Positions 11,021-23,944 of a stretch of 64,000 bases of DNA are shown piece by piece. A program made the position numbers and the translations under genes. The stretch is from Paragonimus skrjabini miyazakii (Eukaryota; Platyhelminthes; Trematoda; Plagiorchiida; Troglotrematidae), in the NCBI GenBank assembly GCA_014338405.1, contig JTDE01000223.1:133785-197784 (forward strand), written 5' to 3'. The stretch's first letter is position 1; each line of letters opens with the position of its first letter. Below the pieces are notes generated by a model, which saw only the letters and a list, made by a program, of their open reading frames with translations, was not told where the DNA came from and did not search any database.

Positions 11021-13277
11021 ACGATAGATGTTTGTTATAGGATAGCCTGTGCATCGAGTGGTTTGTTGTAGCTTGACTAAACTTAGAGGAGACAGCGATG
11101 ATTCATACGGAAGGGTGACAATAGAGCTTCCCTCCTCAGGACAGATCAATAAATAACAGGCAACTATAGAATATTTGGTGGCCAATGTAACGAGTTTGAT
11201 TGCAGAATCGGTTGTTCTGGAAAGTCTTTTCCTGCACAAATGAAGACTGATGTACAGGGTTAAGTATATCACCTGAATATTAAACTCTAATTTACAGGGT
11301 CGGCATTTCCCACGATAAACGTGCAAGTTCTATATAGTCATGCCTCACTGACACTCGATATCATTATGTGTTTCACGTTAACATAAATAGTTTCATGCGT
11401 GGCTTTATATGCGACTTCTCCTACACTACTCATCAACATCAATGGAGACCACTTAACATTGGGACACATCAAAGTGTGTATTGCACTGTACAACGTCCGA
11501 TTTTACACAATTATGAGGATCTTGTTGGTTTATTTAAACATGCGAAAAGTTAGTTTATGAAAAGCAGACAAATCTGACAATTATTTACAGAACTCTCATA
11601 AAGTAACTTATACAGAGAATTCAGTTTGAAGTGTTTAACACGGTTCAAAATTTTTCACAACGTTTTTGGTTGAACGGGTTAAACTGAAATTTATGAGGGG
11701 AGCTCCGGTGGATCTAAAATTGGTACAGATTGCTTTGCTATATAGATTAAGGCATAATTGATTTTCCCCATGCTCATTGTGACTGTGGTGCAATTTCTAT
11801 GTTGTGCATTTAACCATGTAGAACCCTTCGATCTGATGCTTCCTATATGGTCGACCACTCTTCCGTTGGTGACTTTAATTCGTTCTCGGTAAGAACGTAT
11901 TTTTATCTCAAGTGTTACTCCAATCTTCCAAGCAATTGCATGACAGGGGAGGCCAATCCATAGGTAGAATTCATGCTAGGATATTTTTAGTAGTGGCTGC
12001 CAAAAATGACAGCTTTTATATTCAGTCCGAGTAAACAGAAGCATTGTAATGCAAAATCCGGAGGCCGGTACCAGAATTTCCCAGGGCTAAACCGCTAAGG
12101 CTAATCCAGGCAATATATATCTGGGCTTAGTATTTGTCGTGGCGCAGTGATAAACAAGACCACATCTTTGGCATTCTGATCAACATTTCACGCTGTTTTG
12201 CAAAAACTGGATTTAATCTCAAGTCTATTGATTTACAATTACTTCTGTATTTTTCTTACTTGTCTAACTTATTTTTTCATGGGAATTCAATGGCGATTTC
12301 GTAAATTAATTGCAACAGCCGTTCGGTGTTCAAAAATGTCCCGTTTGCTGACATCGCCGAAGTTTTCCAATCTGAAATTAAATCAAATTTACAAAATTTA
12401 CAGTATCCAATTTCAGTACACCCAGGGTATATACAATTTAGAAACTACCAGAAATTCGGGAGTGTTACGATTCACCAAAGCTAAACTAGTACCTAAATTA
12501 CTTAGTGTGTTAAACATTTTCAGGGGTAAATCTTATTACAAACGAGCGACGAAAGTAGGATCATCGAGAAAAGTATGGTGAATATGCATTCCATTGTGTG
12601 GTTCGGCAACAATGTTGACATTGGGAACGCGATAACAAGACCAGCCAACTTCATGATAATTAATAACGGCGCATAAAAGGATGACAGTTTCTTTAGAAGA
12701 AATTATGAAAATGTCCGTTGTTCGGCTGCTAAAATATTTCATGCAATTTTGACTGACCGTATGCGTTGTAACCCTTCGGTTGGTCGTCGTCTACAAGCTA
12801 TTTCAACAGGATCCAGAAATTGTGAGAATCAATCAGAAACTCGTCTTTTAAACCACGCACGTTTTGAAAATGACTTCCTGGTATTCTTTTCCTCAGAAAC
12901 CGCGTACGCTGTATGCACCTCAGCGACCAAAGGGGTTGTTGAAATGTAATGTTACTGAAAAGATTGTGAACCGTCGTGCGTAGTCACATGACCTGTAACG
13001 TTTTGTTGTTAGACCACCCACTGTGTCAAAAAATTGGGATTCATTTATGATTCTGGTATAAAGTACAGATTCTTTTCGAATACGTCTTCTCGGTCCTCAC
13101 GTGTTCCATGGAATTTTGGGGTTCTATACCCTCAACCTGCCAACGGCACAAATTTATCAAAGTTGTACTTGGTAGCCGCCGTGTTTTTGAATTGCACGTG
13201 AACAGAATAATTGACTACTAGTCAGCAGTTTACTTAGGGTGTCGAGGGGATCAATACTGCACTCCTGCTCGGTAAAC
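11021..13277. other. Gene-free stretch, unassigned
   Basis: The open frame at 12198-12581 (127 codons) has no recognisable motif and is rich in residues expected from AT-rich non-coding DNA. The minus frame at 10907-11326 is an accident of reading through the tRNA-like segment. Nothing else supportable. Confidence 0.45.
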
Positions 13278-13480
13278 CAAGGCAAACCCCACGTGACCTC
13301 CATTCCTTTGTCAACGTGATCTCGATTGAAACGCTCCTGTGGTAGGCCGCCCGAGTTGGTTGGAAAGTTAGATATTACAACATGTGTTGTCAATTCGTTT
13401 ATTCAAAAATACATGTTGAACACGACGCCAGGACTGTTTAGCGACAATCGCACTAGACTTGGTACGGATATCGTTCAACC
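13278..13480 (+). mobile_element. 3' tail fragment of PLE family A
   Basis: About 200 bases align with 44390-44600, the region directly downstream of the family A endonuclease frame. Shared blocks include CCCACGTGACCTC, AACGCTCCTG, CATGTTGAACACGACGCC-type sequence and GGTACGGATATC-type sequence near the end. The hammerhead-like core is more decayed here: CTGTGGT instead of CTGAGGA (13337-13343), stem arms GCCGCCC/GAGTTGGTT no longer fully pair, and GAAA becomes GGAAA. No endonuclease sequence precedes it, so this is a 5'-truncated copy, as expected from incomplete reverse transcription. Confidence 0.65.
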
Positions 13481-14529
13481 CGGTTCACATTAGTATAAAT
13501 GACATTTGACCACAAGGCTTAATTGACTTTTTGTATTTGTACAACCTTTGTACTGTTGTATCCCTTCCCGTGCAACTTCCACGTAGATCAACATAATGAG
13601 TAGAAGTGTACATCTTCCGAGCTAGAACGTCTTTTCCAGCAAACAGAAGAAAGCTGTGGACATAATCTGGTCTGGAATTACGTCTACTTTATTCCAAAGC
13701 CCGTATGAACAGCCAGCCATCTCGATAAGTTTTAACAATAAACACTCCTCTTTTGTCCAACACATTATCTTGATGCTCTGCAACATAGTCTTGTGATTTG
13801 TAAGTAGAGTTCATTAATCCCGGTTGAACTCTCACCGTGTGGGAAACATCGCTTTGCATTCAGTGTGCGTTTTATTGGTAACCCTTAATGTTGTTATACT
13901 CGAAGACTGTGAATGATGGGTAAACAAAGCTAAGGATTGTGAATAAGGTTCATTAATGCTGAATGTCGAAACATTTCTTAAGAATCGTGAAGTAAAATTA
14001 AGCCCAGCTAATAACCAGTCGTTTCCATCAGACATGAAATTCCTGCGAATGTGAGCGGTTATATCATAAATGACAAAACTAGAAAGTTAAACTCAAATTG
14101 CCTCGCACGTTTGAACATCCGGAGACCAGCAATTGCTATATTTTCTGAGGAGTTCACTACTAGCAGTCTGTTCAAATTTCCCTTCAGCAGTCTTGAAACT
14201 GAATTCTCTTGCTAACACCTCAAGTGATCGCAAATTTATAGAGGCTGTAGCGATGTGTTCTGATCTATTTGTGTTACTAGCTGCAACAAACTTATATTAG
14301 TCCCAGTAAACCTACTAAACGGAGGGCTTTTCCTTCGATGCACTTTTTGGTCAGTCCTCTTCCACTGGCAAATTCAGTGGCCAAATCCATCATTTACGAA
14401 TGTCAACGTTAGTCTGAACAAAAGCAACATTTGTTAACGGATATCTAGTGGCGTAGTTCTTTGAAGTGCAATATTTCCAAGATAATGCAAGTAGCGTAAC
14501 CGTGTTCAGAAAAGACTCACCTGTAAAAA
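13481..14529. other. Gene-free stretch, unassigned
   Basis: Short open frames only (for example 13832-14035 minus). No repeats or RNA signals recognised. Confidence 0.45.
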
Positions 14530-14615
14530 TTTTCAGCTCCCGCCCGAAACGAATCAGAAGCTAAACGCGACAACCACCTCACCAACTGAGATATGAAACC
14601 ACGCCGGGAGCTGGG
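14530..14615 (-). repeat. tRNA-derived SINE, degenerate copy
   Basis: On the minus strand an A-box-like TATCTCAGTTGGTGAG is followed about 35 bases later by a B-box-like GATTCGTTTC, then CGGGAGCTGA. The last motif recurs at the same relative place in the fragment at 14810-14860. The outer tRNA stems are not convincingly paired. Assignment as a SINE is inference from the box order and the shared 3' motif. Confidence 0.5.
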
Positions 14616-14809
14616 AAATTTTATATTTGGACTGAGATATTCGCCAAGCCTACTGTGTCGTACGCAATTCATCGAATGACAGCAAACTGATTGTCCGAGT
14701 TGGTTTTATCGAACAGTTTATGCTAGAATGGTCGACGTCACTATTCAGGATGGAAATTGTCTTAAATATAAGTAAGACTGTAAAGCAGGGGAGAATCAAG
14801 TGCAAAAGT

Positions 14810-14860
14810 CTCAGCTCCCGTTGGATTTGGAACAGTGAACAGAACAACATGCATAAAATT
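14810..14860 (-). repeat. SINE fragment related to 10941-11020
   Basis: The plus-strand text TTGGATTTGGAACAGTG followed by AACAGAACAACATGC matches the B-box side of the tRNA-like segment at 10941-11020 (TTGGATTTGAACCAGTA, AACAGAAACAACACGC). The A-box half is missing. It is preceded on the plus strand by TCAGCTCCCG, as is the SINE 270 bases upstream. Confidence 0.55.
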
Positions 14861-17800
14861 TGCGAATTTTCTGATGGGTGAAATAGGAGGCCGTGCTGAA
14901 TAGTCAGACTTGCCGCATTTTAACCTGTTCACCTACAGATCACACTGCTTCATGTGGACTGATGGGGGTTATCTGCCTAGCCAGAAATTTTAAAGTAAAC
15001 CAATGATTGCCTCGCTGTAGAAGTGGAACAAACCAAACGAGACATGAAATACACGGTCAAGCTTAGGGCGAGACTGTCTAGTGAGTCTGCCTTGTGAGGC
15101 AGACGCGCTTGAATGGCGCGTCATTCAGAACAGTGTGAATAACAGAATTTTAAAAAATGCTCTAGATTTTCATGGCGTAAGGACTAGAAATTATTGAACT
15201 CACAAATTACCATGTCACCAATGAAACATCCATTCAAAAAACACTTACTGATTGACGTGTTGTGACAAAATTAGACCATTAGTGATCAACAGTACAATTG
15301 GTGAAAAGCACGAAGAAAACTTCCACATTAATAATTTTTCAGTGGTACATTACAAAACATTACTGCACAGCTAATCACAAACAAAGAAGCCTTATTAGTC
15401 AACATGTGTTGTTTGCATGCAATACTTATTCAGTTTAACAAGGTGAAGTAAAGAACCTGCACTTGTGTAACTAAAGGTATCTATAGGCTACAATTTGTCC
15501 ACGTAAGCTTTCTTGTATTCGGATAGTTTGCATACTCAGTCTATCATCTAACAACATTGTTTTCTCACCTTCCTGGAAATACCGATGACATAACGTAAGT
15601 AGTTCATTATGCAACGGAAGCGTTGACAGCTCTGTTATAGTTTATAAGTATTCAGTAGGATATCAAGTAGGAAACGGTTCGAAAAGTTTGGAACCAAGAT
15701 GGATCTCCATTTTTTCAAGCGGAATGTCCACCCTGGTCGTCTCATAACAAAATACCAGGATAGTAGTAAGTAAGTGGTTAATCGTGGTAAAAATCTTTGT
15801 CGAATCGTCTTCTCCAAGAAACAATCAGCTTACTTTGCCCATTTTTATTAAAAACTGCCAAGCAGTATCGCAGAGTAGCGTAATGTCTGAAAAATAGAAA
15901 GCATCATGTAAAAGTTACGCATTAATATAATCAGAAACAAACCATCGTTTTGTTATAAACCTTCTAACAGGCACCGTAGATGCTAGCCACTGATTACCAC
16001 TTGTAGGAGGCGGTCGAACGTGACAGTTTTGTTGGTCTTTATAACTACTTCATTTTGTAAACCTTCTACTTTTTATAGGATTAGAGATTCCCTCATCCTG
16101 TCGCCTTTGAAAAAAATACCATGCCTCTTTGTGCACGCTAATCTGTCAGTAGATGGACTATTCACATTGCAGCTGTCTGTACAAATGGTGTTAATGGGGA
16201 AACTTTCTGAATATGTAAACCTGATGCACTGGAGGGGGGATCAATTTTAAAGCAATATTGAAATTTCAGCACACACGAGTGCAAATCAATATGCAGTCTT
16301 CTTTTTGAAAACTTAATCTGTTTCGATGACAGCTTGTTATATAAGCACAACATATAAATCATAATACATTGAAACTCATTCTGATTCACTGTTGACTTAA
16401 ACCAAATTTACCTCTCAGTGTGAACCAGCTGTTCTACAAACTTAATCGCAAGGTGTTTCCTAGCAAAGCTAGCAAGTGCAAACTGGATTAATTGTATTAG
16501 TGGATTTCACGCAAAATGAGATGTCAGTTGGTTTACCTGACCTCATGTATTCCGTGCGTTTGATGTTTAGACATCAACTGATCAGTTTCAGGAGTCAGAT
16601 TACCTAAAAGCGAAATTACTTTTGTCAGTTGTGACAACTGTAACACTGCCAATAATGTCTGCATATTGAATTTTCATCATACATCTGAAACGGACCATGT
16701 CAGAGCAAAAGATGAAAATTTTAAGTTGATAATGACAATTCTGATCAGAAATCTTATATTTCCACAAACCTTTTGGTCAGTAAATTTCGGAACGAAGCAC
16801 CAGCCTCGAGTTTCATTCTTGTTTGAGGTCGTCAACATCAAATATTCACATCACTGTTGGGAGTTGAACTTCGGAAACGGCTTTATGTAACAATCACTGT
16901 GATCGATATGCCAGTGAACTCTCATTAGGAATGGAAGTGACTGAACAGAGTTGCTCTGAATTCTGATGATTTCCAAATGATAAGTAACCAAGTTTAGCTC
17001 TACTTATATGTAAACAGATCTTTTTTATCTAAAGTGAGTTATCCGCGTGAAGAATTTTTGCGTGAATTTTGTTTACTATCGTTGGCAAATTCTTTTTTAC
17101 ATAGGCCGCCATCTACCGTAAGTCACTTATGTCAACAGACGGAATCATCATGTTTTTTACTCCATGATTTCCCCTGCGATCTCAGGTACAATCCAGACAT
17201 TCAAACTCTAGACGATCATTATCGGACACTCAGTCGTTTATCAGCGCTAAGTAAACAAACCACACGAACAATTTTCGAAGGGCATCGGCTAGGCCAGTGT
17301 CTGTTTAATATGGCCAACGGTGGGTTTGTACGAATTTTCCACAAGCACGTGCCGCATCCACAATTTGCAGTGTTGAAGGATAACGCCGGTTAGCTGATGC
17401 GAGAATGAGAAAAACGCTTGCACATGATTTTGCTAGAAGGCATCATTTTATGTTCATACGTTTCTCACGTTCAAATATGCAAACAGACAATGTTTTGCAA
17501 GACGGGGAAATAGGTGATATTTTGATCATGCTAATCTATTCTTACTTCTAGTTTGTGTTTGCCAGATGAGCTATTTGCGCAGCGCAACTGGTGCGCTTTT
17601 AAAACGACAGAGTTTCAAAATATGGTCTATTTCCATAGTACACTCACTGTACGTGTACATGTGGACACTAGCATTGGCTGTCGAGAGCGCATTGAATCTC
17701 GCTAAGTATTGAGCACTTGCATAATATTTGCTATGTTACTTTTGGTTTTGTTGGTAAATGTTCTGCACACTTACTCAACGAAAATAACTATGGAATAATG

Positions 17801-18104
17801 CGTTTTGGTATGCTGAGGAAATTGTTATAGAGAATTCGTCAGGTTGTTCGAAATTCGCAGTATGGTTTCAAAAGGCGTATAGGCAAACAACATGACATTT
17901 AGAGATTAATTTTAAGTTGGTAAAGTTACGTAGGGGTAGTTTATTTTGATCGATCTATCGATCGAACTTATTAAATTTTTGTACTTTGATTAGTCCACTT
18001 AAGTACGCTAATCATTTGGTTCCTCTGCACCGACTGATCATTTATCTGGTCAGTTTGTGACCAGCGTAGGTGGAACCTCCGAACAAACGCGTTTCGATGA
18101 GATA
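14861..18104. other. Gene-free stretch, unassigned
   Basis: The longest frame is 17034-17393 (119 codons, plus). It has an open run without any domain that I recognise and no paired splice sites, so it is not called. A small palindromic run of GATCGAT/ATCGATC lies near 17948-17968. Nothing else supportable. Confidence 0.4.
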
Positions 18105-18290
18105 CTAATGGCCTGACTTGAACAGACTATGCACTGTGGAGTATACACATTTGGAATACATTTGGTAGGTTGATTGTGGTACAATAACCACTCGAAAGAC
18201 TTGATCAGCATTCAAATAGTGCTCACATTTATTCAGGTCAGTAAGGATAGCGTTTTTATTCGGTCGTGCTTGATCGTACGTCAACGAACA
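18105..18290 (-). pseudogene. Probable PLE endonuclease fragment, weak
   Basis: The minus-strand frame contains NKNAILTDLNKCEHYLNADQ followed by VFRVV. In order and spacing this matches the SAI..HL...H.....AFRVI block of PLE endonucleases. The remaining C-terminal part (RL..AEA..IR...LC.QK) is not readable. Downstream, GAAACGCG with a palindromic ACGCGT follows a TCTCATC. This could be a ruined hammerhead-like tail, but the CTGA half is missing. It may be chance. Confidence 0.35.
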
Positions 18291-18344
18291 CGAGTAGTTT
18301 TCCCCAATCCGTTTTCGACATTCGGTCAATATTGCCTGATTCAA

Positions 18345-19754
18345 CGGAATATGTGAAAGAGCACATACCTATAGACCAGGTCTGAGCTAGCAGTCCATCG
18401 TTGTTTTAAAAAATAGAACTAGAGGCATTTTATTACGGAGATCATGTTGATTGCCAGATTGAGTTTAGTTGGTATCCAGTCTACAAAGTTGTCACATCTG
18501 AAGTGGAATGAATATGAGCTTGTTTTGTACATCCTAAAATTTGGGTTTAGGCGGTGTTATGATTGTATTTCTAGTGTTTAATTGTTCCGATCGTTAATTC
18601 TGATAGAATATTTTTCTAAGTATTCAACACATTATCCAGGGTAACTTTTGAACAAATATTCACGCTTTGTCAGTCAACTAGCTTGCAGAAAGTCTCCTGT
18701 GTTTTGAAGGAATACAACTTTGTATGTTCGCTTACTAGTCTGTCTCGACATTCTTTCCGTAAATCCTTGATCAGACGGTGTTTTCCGTTGGCCTGTGTCA
18801 TTGTAATCTAAGATATATTCATTCTTCACTCTATTACTGAAGTGTAAACTCACGGGACTGATCGAAACAATTAAACCTTTTGAGTGGTAAGGACGAGTTA
18901 ATGTCTTGGATGATAAGGATAATTATATATTATATTTATCGCCCATACTGACTTAGGTGGGCGATAATGGAATGAAGCTTGGTGCTGTTAAGTTCTTCCA
19001 CGAATATTTCGGTGAAGAAGCGTCTAAGTGTGGATCCTGTCGCCACACTTTCTACCTTGAGATAAAGTAAACTACCAAATAGCGGCTGAGAGTCAAATGC
19101 TCCTCATGGAGGTTTCTTCACAATAGGTACTGACATCTCACTTTCTCGTTTAGTCCAAAAAACGCAAATACACTTGAAATTTGTTGTTTTTGGCAAGCAT
19201 AGATCAACGAATACTAACATCGCAAAAAAGGTCATAAAACGTCAAACCTTATCGATGTATCAGATGTGACGTATCAGTGTGGTCATTAATGTGGACATGG
19301 ATATGACGAGATTAACAAGTTGATTCTCGCGAATATCAGCTATGTGCTTGGTCACTTTCCAATGGAGATGACTGGGCAACCGGAACACAGGGTTGCTTAT
19401 GAGTGTTTAGTTATGAGTGATCGGTCACGCCCACTGTGAGGTTAATGGCGTTGTCATTCGCATGCTAATCTCACAACCACGAGATCCAGAGTGCAAACTC
19501 CGATCCGGACAATGATAACCACTATTAGTGAGGATGAAATTCCAATGCGAATACTAAGATTAAGTGTGGACGGCTTTCAATTTGAAATAAGAAACTAGAA
19601 TGTGCCATTTTGACTGAGCGGACCATTCTGCGTTCAAACGTGTTCACACAGAAATATTAGTCACAAGGCGAATTTAGCATTGATAGGTTAACAGTAGTAG
19701 TAGATTAACATTAGTAAGCAAATTGGCAAGTCACTTCTGTAAACTTTTCGTAGC
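18345..19754. other. Gene-free stretch; possible SINE near 19440-19500
   Basis: No genes. Around 19438-19505 a GGTTAATGGCGTTG-like A box and an AGTGCAAACTCC-like B box are spaced as in a tRNA-derived SINE on the plus strand, but no fold or second copy supports it. Confidence 0.35.
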
Positions 19755-19860
19755 TCGTATACGAAGGGTAGAACCGAAACCCTGTAGTTAAAATTGTTGA
19801 CTAGTTGAGCTATTTTCACATTGTCATCCTTAACTGATCTGATGCATTTACTGGAGTGAC
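19755..19860 (-). repeat. tRNA-like SINE candidate
   Basis: Minus strand: TAGCTCAACTAGTCAACA (A-box-like) is followed about 25 bases later by GGTTTCGGTTCTACCC (B-box-like with pairing T-stem ends). The order and spacing fit a tRNA-derived SINE head. The acceptor stem is not recognisable. Confidence 0.42.
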
Positions 19861-22800
19861 TTTCAACATAGCCCTTTTTTATTCTTTTCGTTGTCGACTT
19901 TACAAGTCTTGCTTTGACGTACAAAAATAATACCCCTGTTATTGCAATCGTTTATATTCATGTTAACAATAGCAGCACTTTTCTTAATCTACAATGGAGA
20001 GTACTTAATATCCGTTGGAACTTCTTGAAGAAAACTATGTGCCAATTAATCAGTTATCTCTTCTTACTTGATGCATGCTTAATTATAATCAACAGTAGTT
20101 AGCTGAGTTAGTTTTGAATAATCCGCGGTCATCTACTGACTGTGAAATTGAAAGGTAGCATTAATTCCGTGCAAAACTTTGATGCACAAGTGCTACTCAT
20201 CCAACCAGTGATTCATTAAATTTATAGGTGCATTGATATAGCTTATGAAGTTCTGCTAACTTATTGGTGCTACGCTTTGAACCGCATTTCTAAACAGAAA
20301 ACGTAAAAACGTATTATTCCAGAGAGGTTGTTGATGAATAAATTAGTAAGTCACTCCTCCAGATAATTCATCGATACATGCTGAAACACTATGCCGAATA
20401 CTTTTGAGAATAGTCAAGATTCTATCTGGCTATCGTAATTTGATAGCATCGCACAGAAATATTGAGAAGAAAATTATTATACTGATGCAAAGAGACAGAG
20501 GAGCTACACCACAAATTGAGAGAATTTGTAGCTGTTTACTCTTGAGGTATGTGACAGTGTGTAATCAACCGTGATCATGAAACTTACTCAGGGTTGCATA
20601 TCGAAGGACATAAAAGGGAAAATTTTGCAGCTATGTTGGAAATGTAGGTATTGCCACTTAGTGACAAAAAACAGAACTGCTCAAATATACAACAGGTTAA
20701 AAGTCACAAATTGCACTGATTACCACTTTCAGAGATGAATTTAGTTAGTTTTACTTACTCAGTGAAGTAAAAGTTGAATAGACAACCATCATTACGCTTA
20801 ATGTGGCAAAAAGTACATCCTGCTGGAAAACAAAAAAAGGCGTTTATTTACCGACGGTCGGATTTTTTCCATCAACTATAGGGGATCCGTCGAGAATGTT
20901 AATTAATGGTTACTATTGACCAGGTCTGAAATCATAAGTGACAACTGTTTGGAAAGATTAGGACAATTAATTGCAAAACAACTTATTCATCGACAGGGCA
21001 TATGCTGATTCGGTACCAAGTAGTGGAAACCTGACAACTGTTCCCCAATCAATGAAATCACGTACAACTATATATGCCACAAAAATTACTACTCAAAACT
21101 TTAAATGAATGTACGAAAACCGGATGACATGTTGTTCTGATAAAGCATGTAATATGATAAGCTTCTTATATGACAAAATTCCTCATCTCTTAGCCAAACA
21201 TTTTCTTTCTCAGACCAGTGGGGATTTGGTAAAGCAAGCACGGTTTCTTGTTAGGATATCAACCACCGTTTTACATATAAGAATATAATAACCTGGCTGC
21301 TAGATGGAATCATCTATTCAGAATAGTTGACAGAATGATAGTTTATGTCAGTATCCCGAAAACCGTTTATGCCAACATTTTTATAAAAGTCCTGCCTTTA
21401 GTTTCGAAATAATTCATCAAAAAAGGTGTGAGTATAAAAATAGCCGCGAGAAAATGTTTCAGCTACTTTTCTGCGCAATGAGGTATACCAGCAACTTCAA
21501 AAAATACAATCGAATTATATTCAGAACTGCACAATTTCTTGGAAACTGTTAGCAGTCCTGTTGCAATCAAGAACCAGGAAATAGGACTGACACCGAATCA
21601 TGTAAGAAACTTGGTTGAAACTATTCAAGAAATGTTCGCGCTACGTTTATCAGTTCAAAACGACGTAATTTGAGCACGGTGTTGTTTGGGTTATAATGCC
21701 GGGTGCTTCCAAGTACACTCTGAAGTGGTGGATGCCTCTTTACTTGGAGATTGTCGTTGTTTAGGAATTTTCGGAAATCCGTACGTAATGTATTGGTCAT
21801 TCTATTTGTATAGCTTTGACTGAAAACAGTTGGATAATATGCACATCAAATAATGGAGTTTGCGAGTGTACTTCAAATAACCAAAGAGCGAATGCTTTGA
21901 ATAATCTCCAACTCATACACCAACCGTATCCTGACTGTGAGTAAGTAGAATAACCACCACGTGTTTCTTGTAAAGACGAGAAGTACACAGAACACAAATT
22001 CAAGACAGTATCCGCAGTTGTAATTTGTTATATGAGCGTTTCAGTAGAACCAAACCAGCATGTTTACTGTGTTGATCACGTCAAATATAATGTCTTACAA
22101 TCTGCTAGGGCCTGCAGCATTAGTCATAACGCTGTTAAATACCGACAGTCATATAAGTGTAATATAAATAGTGGCATTAACGCACATACACACGCAAATA
22201 CACACAAATATAAATCCACAGGTCACAAACTATCACCACATGAAAGTAGCTTACCCCGATGAAACCTAACTGGACGTGAGTATGCATCACCGACGAGCTC
22301 TAACACAAGTGTAACTCAAGCGTAAGGCTTCCTTTTGAAAAAGACCGGACAGAAACCTTCAGTCGGTTGTAAATAAATTTCAAAATATCTCCTCCGAAAC
22401 CACCTGCTATTCACCAGTGACGAAATTACTATTAAACACTTTCAGGGATTGTTGTGGGTGCGACATGTGGATAATTCATAGTCTGGGATCATCTGAGTAT
22501 TATTCAAAAATTAATGTGGCTAAGCTAGTTCATTCGTGTCTATAGTGTGGTTAATGACACGGTAGTCAACATGGTTTTTTATGAAAGATTACTCGGAGTT
22601 TTAGTCTCAAACTATATCAAGAATGAAAAGTAAGTCTAATGTTCTTTTTGAAACAGGCCGCCTAGAAAATGTTTGAGCATGCAGCAGTTGTGATCAATTT
22701 TGCAGTGCAAATCTACGTAAAACATCAGCCGTAAACGCCATCAGGAAAGTAAAATTTTCAGTCAGTTTAACCCGATCTTTAAGGTAATATGGAAAAGATA

Positions 22801-23261
22801 CTAGTACTTAGCAGTAATGCAAATAATATCTTCGATTTAAGGGTGCTGTTGTGTAAATGACTGAATGAACAATTTTCAGCGGAACTGGTGTTCGGTGAAA
22901 ATTAACCTATGGTCAGTTTAAACTTAGCTAAAAGTTCAACGTCGGAAATTCAAATAACGTGCGATGAATTCTGTCTAACAAAACCAGTTAGAATGCTTCC
23001 GAGACATCAGAAAGGTTTGCAGGTGCACTGTTTCCATATGAAGGTTTAAGCGACGTTGTCCGATCGCTGGCGCCTTACTGCATGTTGTCGGCCAGCTAGG
23101 TAATATATACCCAGTTTAAACAAAAACAGACCTTTTAACCAGTTGAGTAAATGTGCTGACCAGTGATTTTCCCTGAGGATTTTGTGTTTTACACAATAGA
23201 ATGAATGCCTCAGAATTTTCACGCAAGTCTAATGTCACCGTAACTTACCATAGCTATCACA
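19861..23261. other. Gene-free stretch, unassigned
   Basis: Short frames only. A CA-rich low-complexity patch lies at 22181-22210. No coding gene or RNA gene recognised. Confidence 0.45.
22181..22210. repeat. CA-rich low-complexity patch
   Basis: Imperfect run of CACA and CAAATA units about 30 bases long, probably a decayed microsatellite. Confidence 0.6.
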
Positions 23262-23374
23262 TTCCCATTGACTTTTCAGTCGACCCCTTTGGTAAATAAG
23301 CACTAGACTATAGTTCCGATCTCGTCAGTAGTGCATAACCTTGCCATGGCCGGAGTTAGAACTTTCGTCAACAC
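23262..23374 (-). repeat. Hammerhead SINE, minus-strand relic
   Basis: Minus-strand copy of the same SINE as 62530-62690. Recognisable are the B-box region (GTTCTAACTCCGG against ATTCAAGTCCCGG), stem I strands GCACTA and TAGTGC (23300-23334), core CTGACGA, and the tail with TCACATTCCCATTGAC. Stem II and part of the GAAA region are collapsed to GATCGGAAC, so the ribozyme is broken by a deletion. The A-box half is missing, cut where the plus-strand copy begins. Confidence 0.75.
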
Positions 23375-23485
23375 TGACGTCAGTAATACGGTTGCTCCAT
23401 GAACAGCGTGGCCGTCGTTCTAGTCCCGGCATTGGCGAAGATACGCACTACTGGCGAGCTCTACTGAGAGCGAAACTCGAACGGG
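23375..23485 (+). repeat. Hammerhead SINE, plus-strand relic joined head to head
   Basis: Plus-strand copy: A-box region CAGTAATACGGTTG, AACAGCGTGGCCGT, B box TTCTAGTCCCGGC, then stem I strand GCACTA (23445-23450), core CTGGCGA (A to G in the invariant CTGA), stem II GCTCT-ACTG-AGAGC (perfect five pairs) and GAAA (23472-23475). Sequence after ACTCGA diverges, so the cleavage site and the second stem I strand are missing. It starts where the minus-strand copy ends. A 75-codon open frame over this region is incidental. Confidence 0.75.
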
Positions 23486-23944
23486 GAATGCGACAGCTAC
23501 GATCATTTGTGGGTGATGTTCAACTTGAGATTATAGATTATCTAGTCAACCTACGTAACCGATATTGAACACCAATGGGAGACATTCGGCTGGAGCATTT
23601 AGTTCTGTTGAGAGTGGGGTCTTCGGTCTCTCTTGCTGAAACAGCGTACACATCCGACGACAAAGAAATTTGTCTCGTGCAATAAAGTATATTTTGATGT
23701 GCAGCCTATTTCCTCAGAGAATGGTTACATGTGGACAGAATCACAATACCTTCTACTCAATTTACAACGATATCTTTGTAATGTGTATGTACTCAGTGAC
23801 TGAATTCTATCTACAAAACCCCGTTTCGAATAACCATCCTGTCACATAAGTGGCTGTAAGTGCGATAAGGGTGTTTGGCATCGACAAGAGGTTGTAGCTG
23901 TGTTAATGCACGCTCTGCATGTCAAACAATTTTTGACAGATATA
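23486..23944. other. Short unassigned spacer
   Basis: No feature recognised between the SINE pair and the tail of the family B PLE. The PLE may extend into it, because its 3' boundary is not defined. Confidence 0.4.

Noticed and set aside
10907..11326. 139-codon minus-strand frame
   Set aside because: Its C-terminal part is a translation of the tRNA-like segment; the rest shows no domain.
17034..17393. 119-codon plus-strand frame
   Set aside because: No motif, no matched splice pair and no repeat partner; possible but unsupported.
22032..22262. 76-codon frame with many H, N and T residues
   Set aside because: It reads through the CA-rich low-complexity patch; composition follows the repeat.
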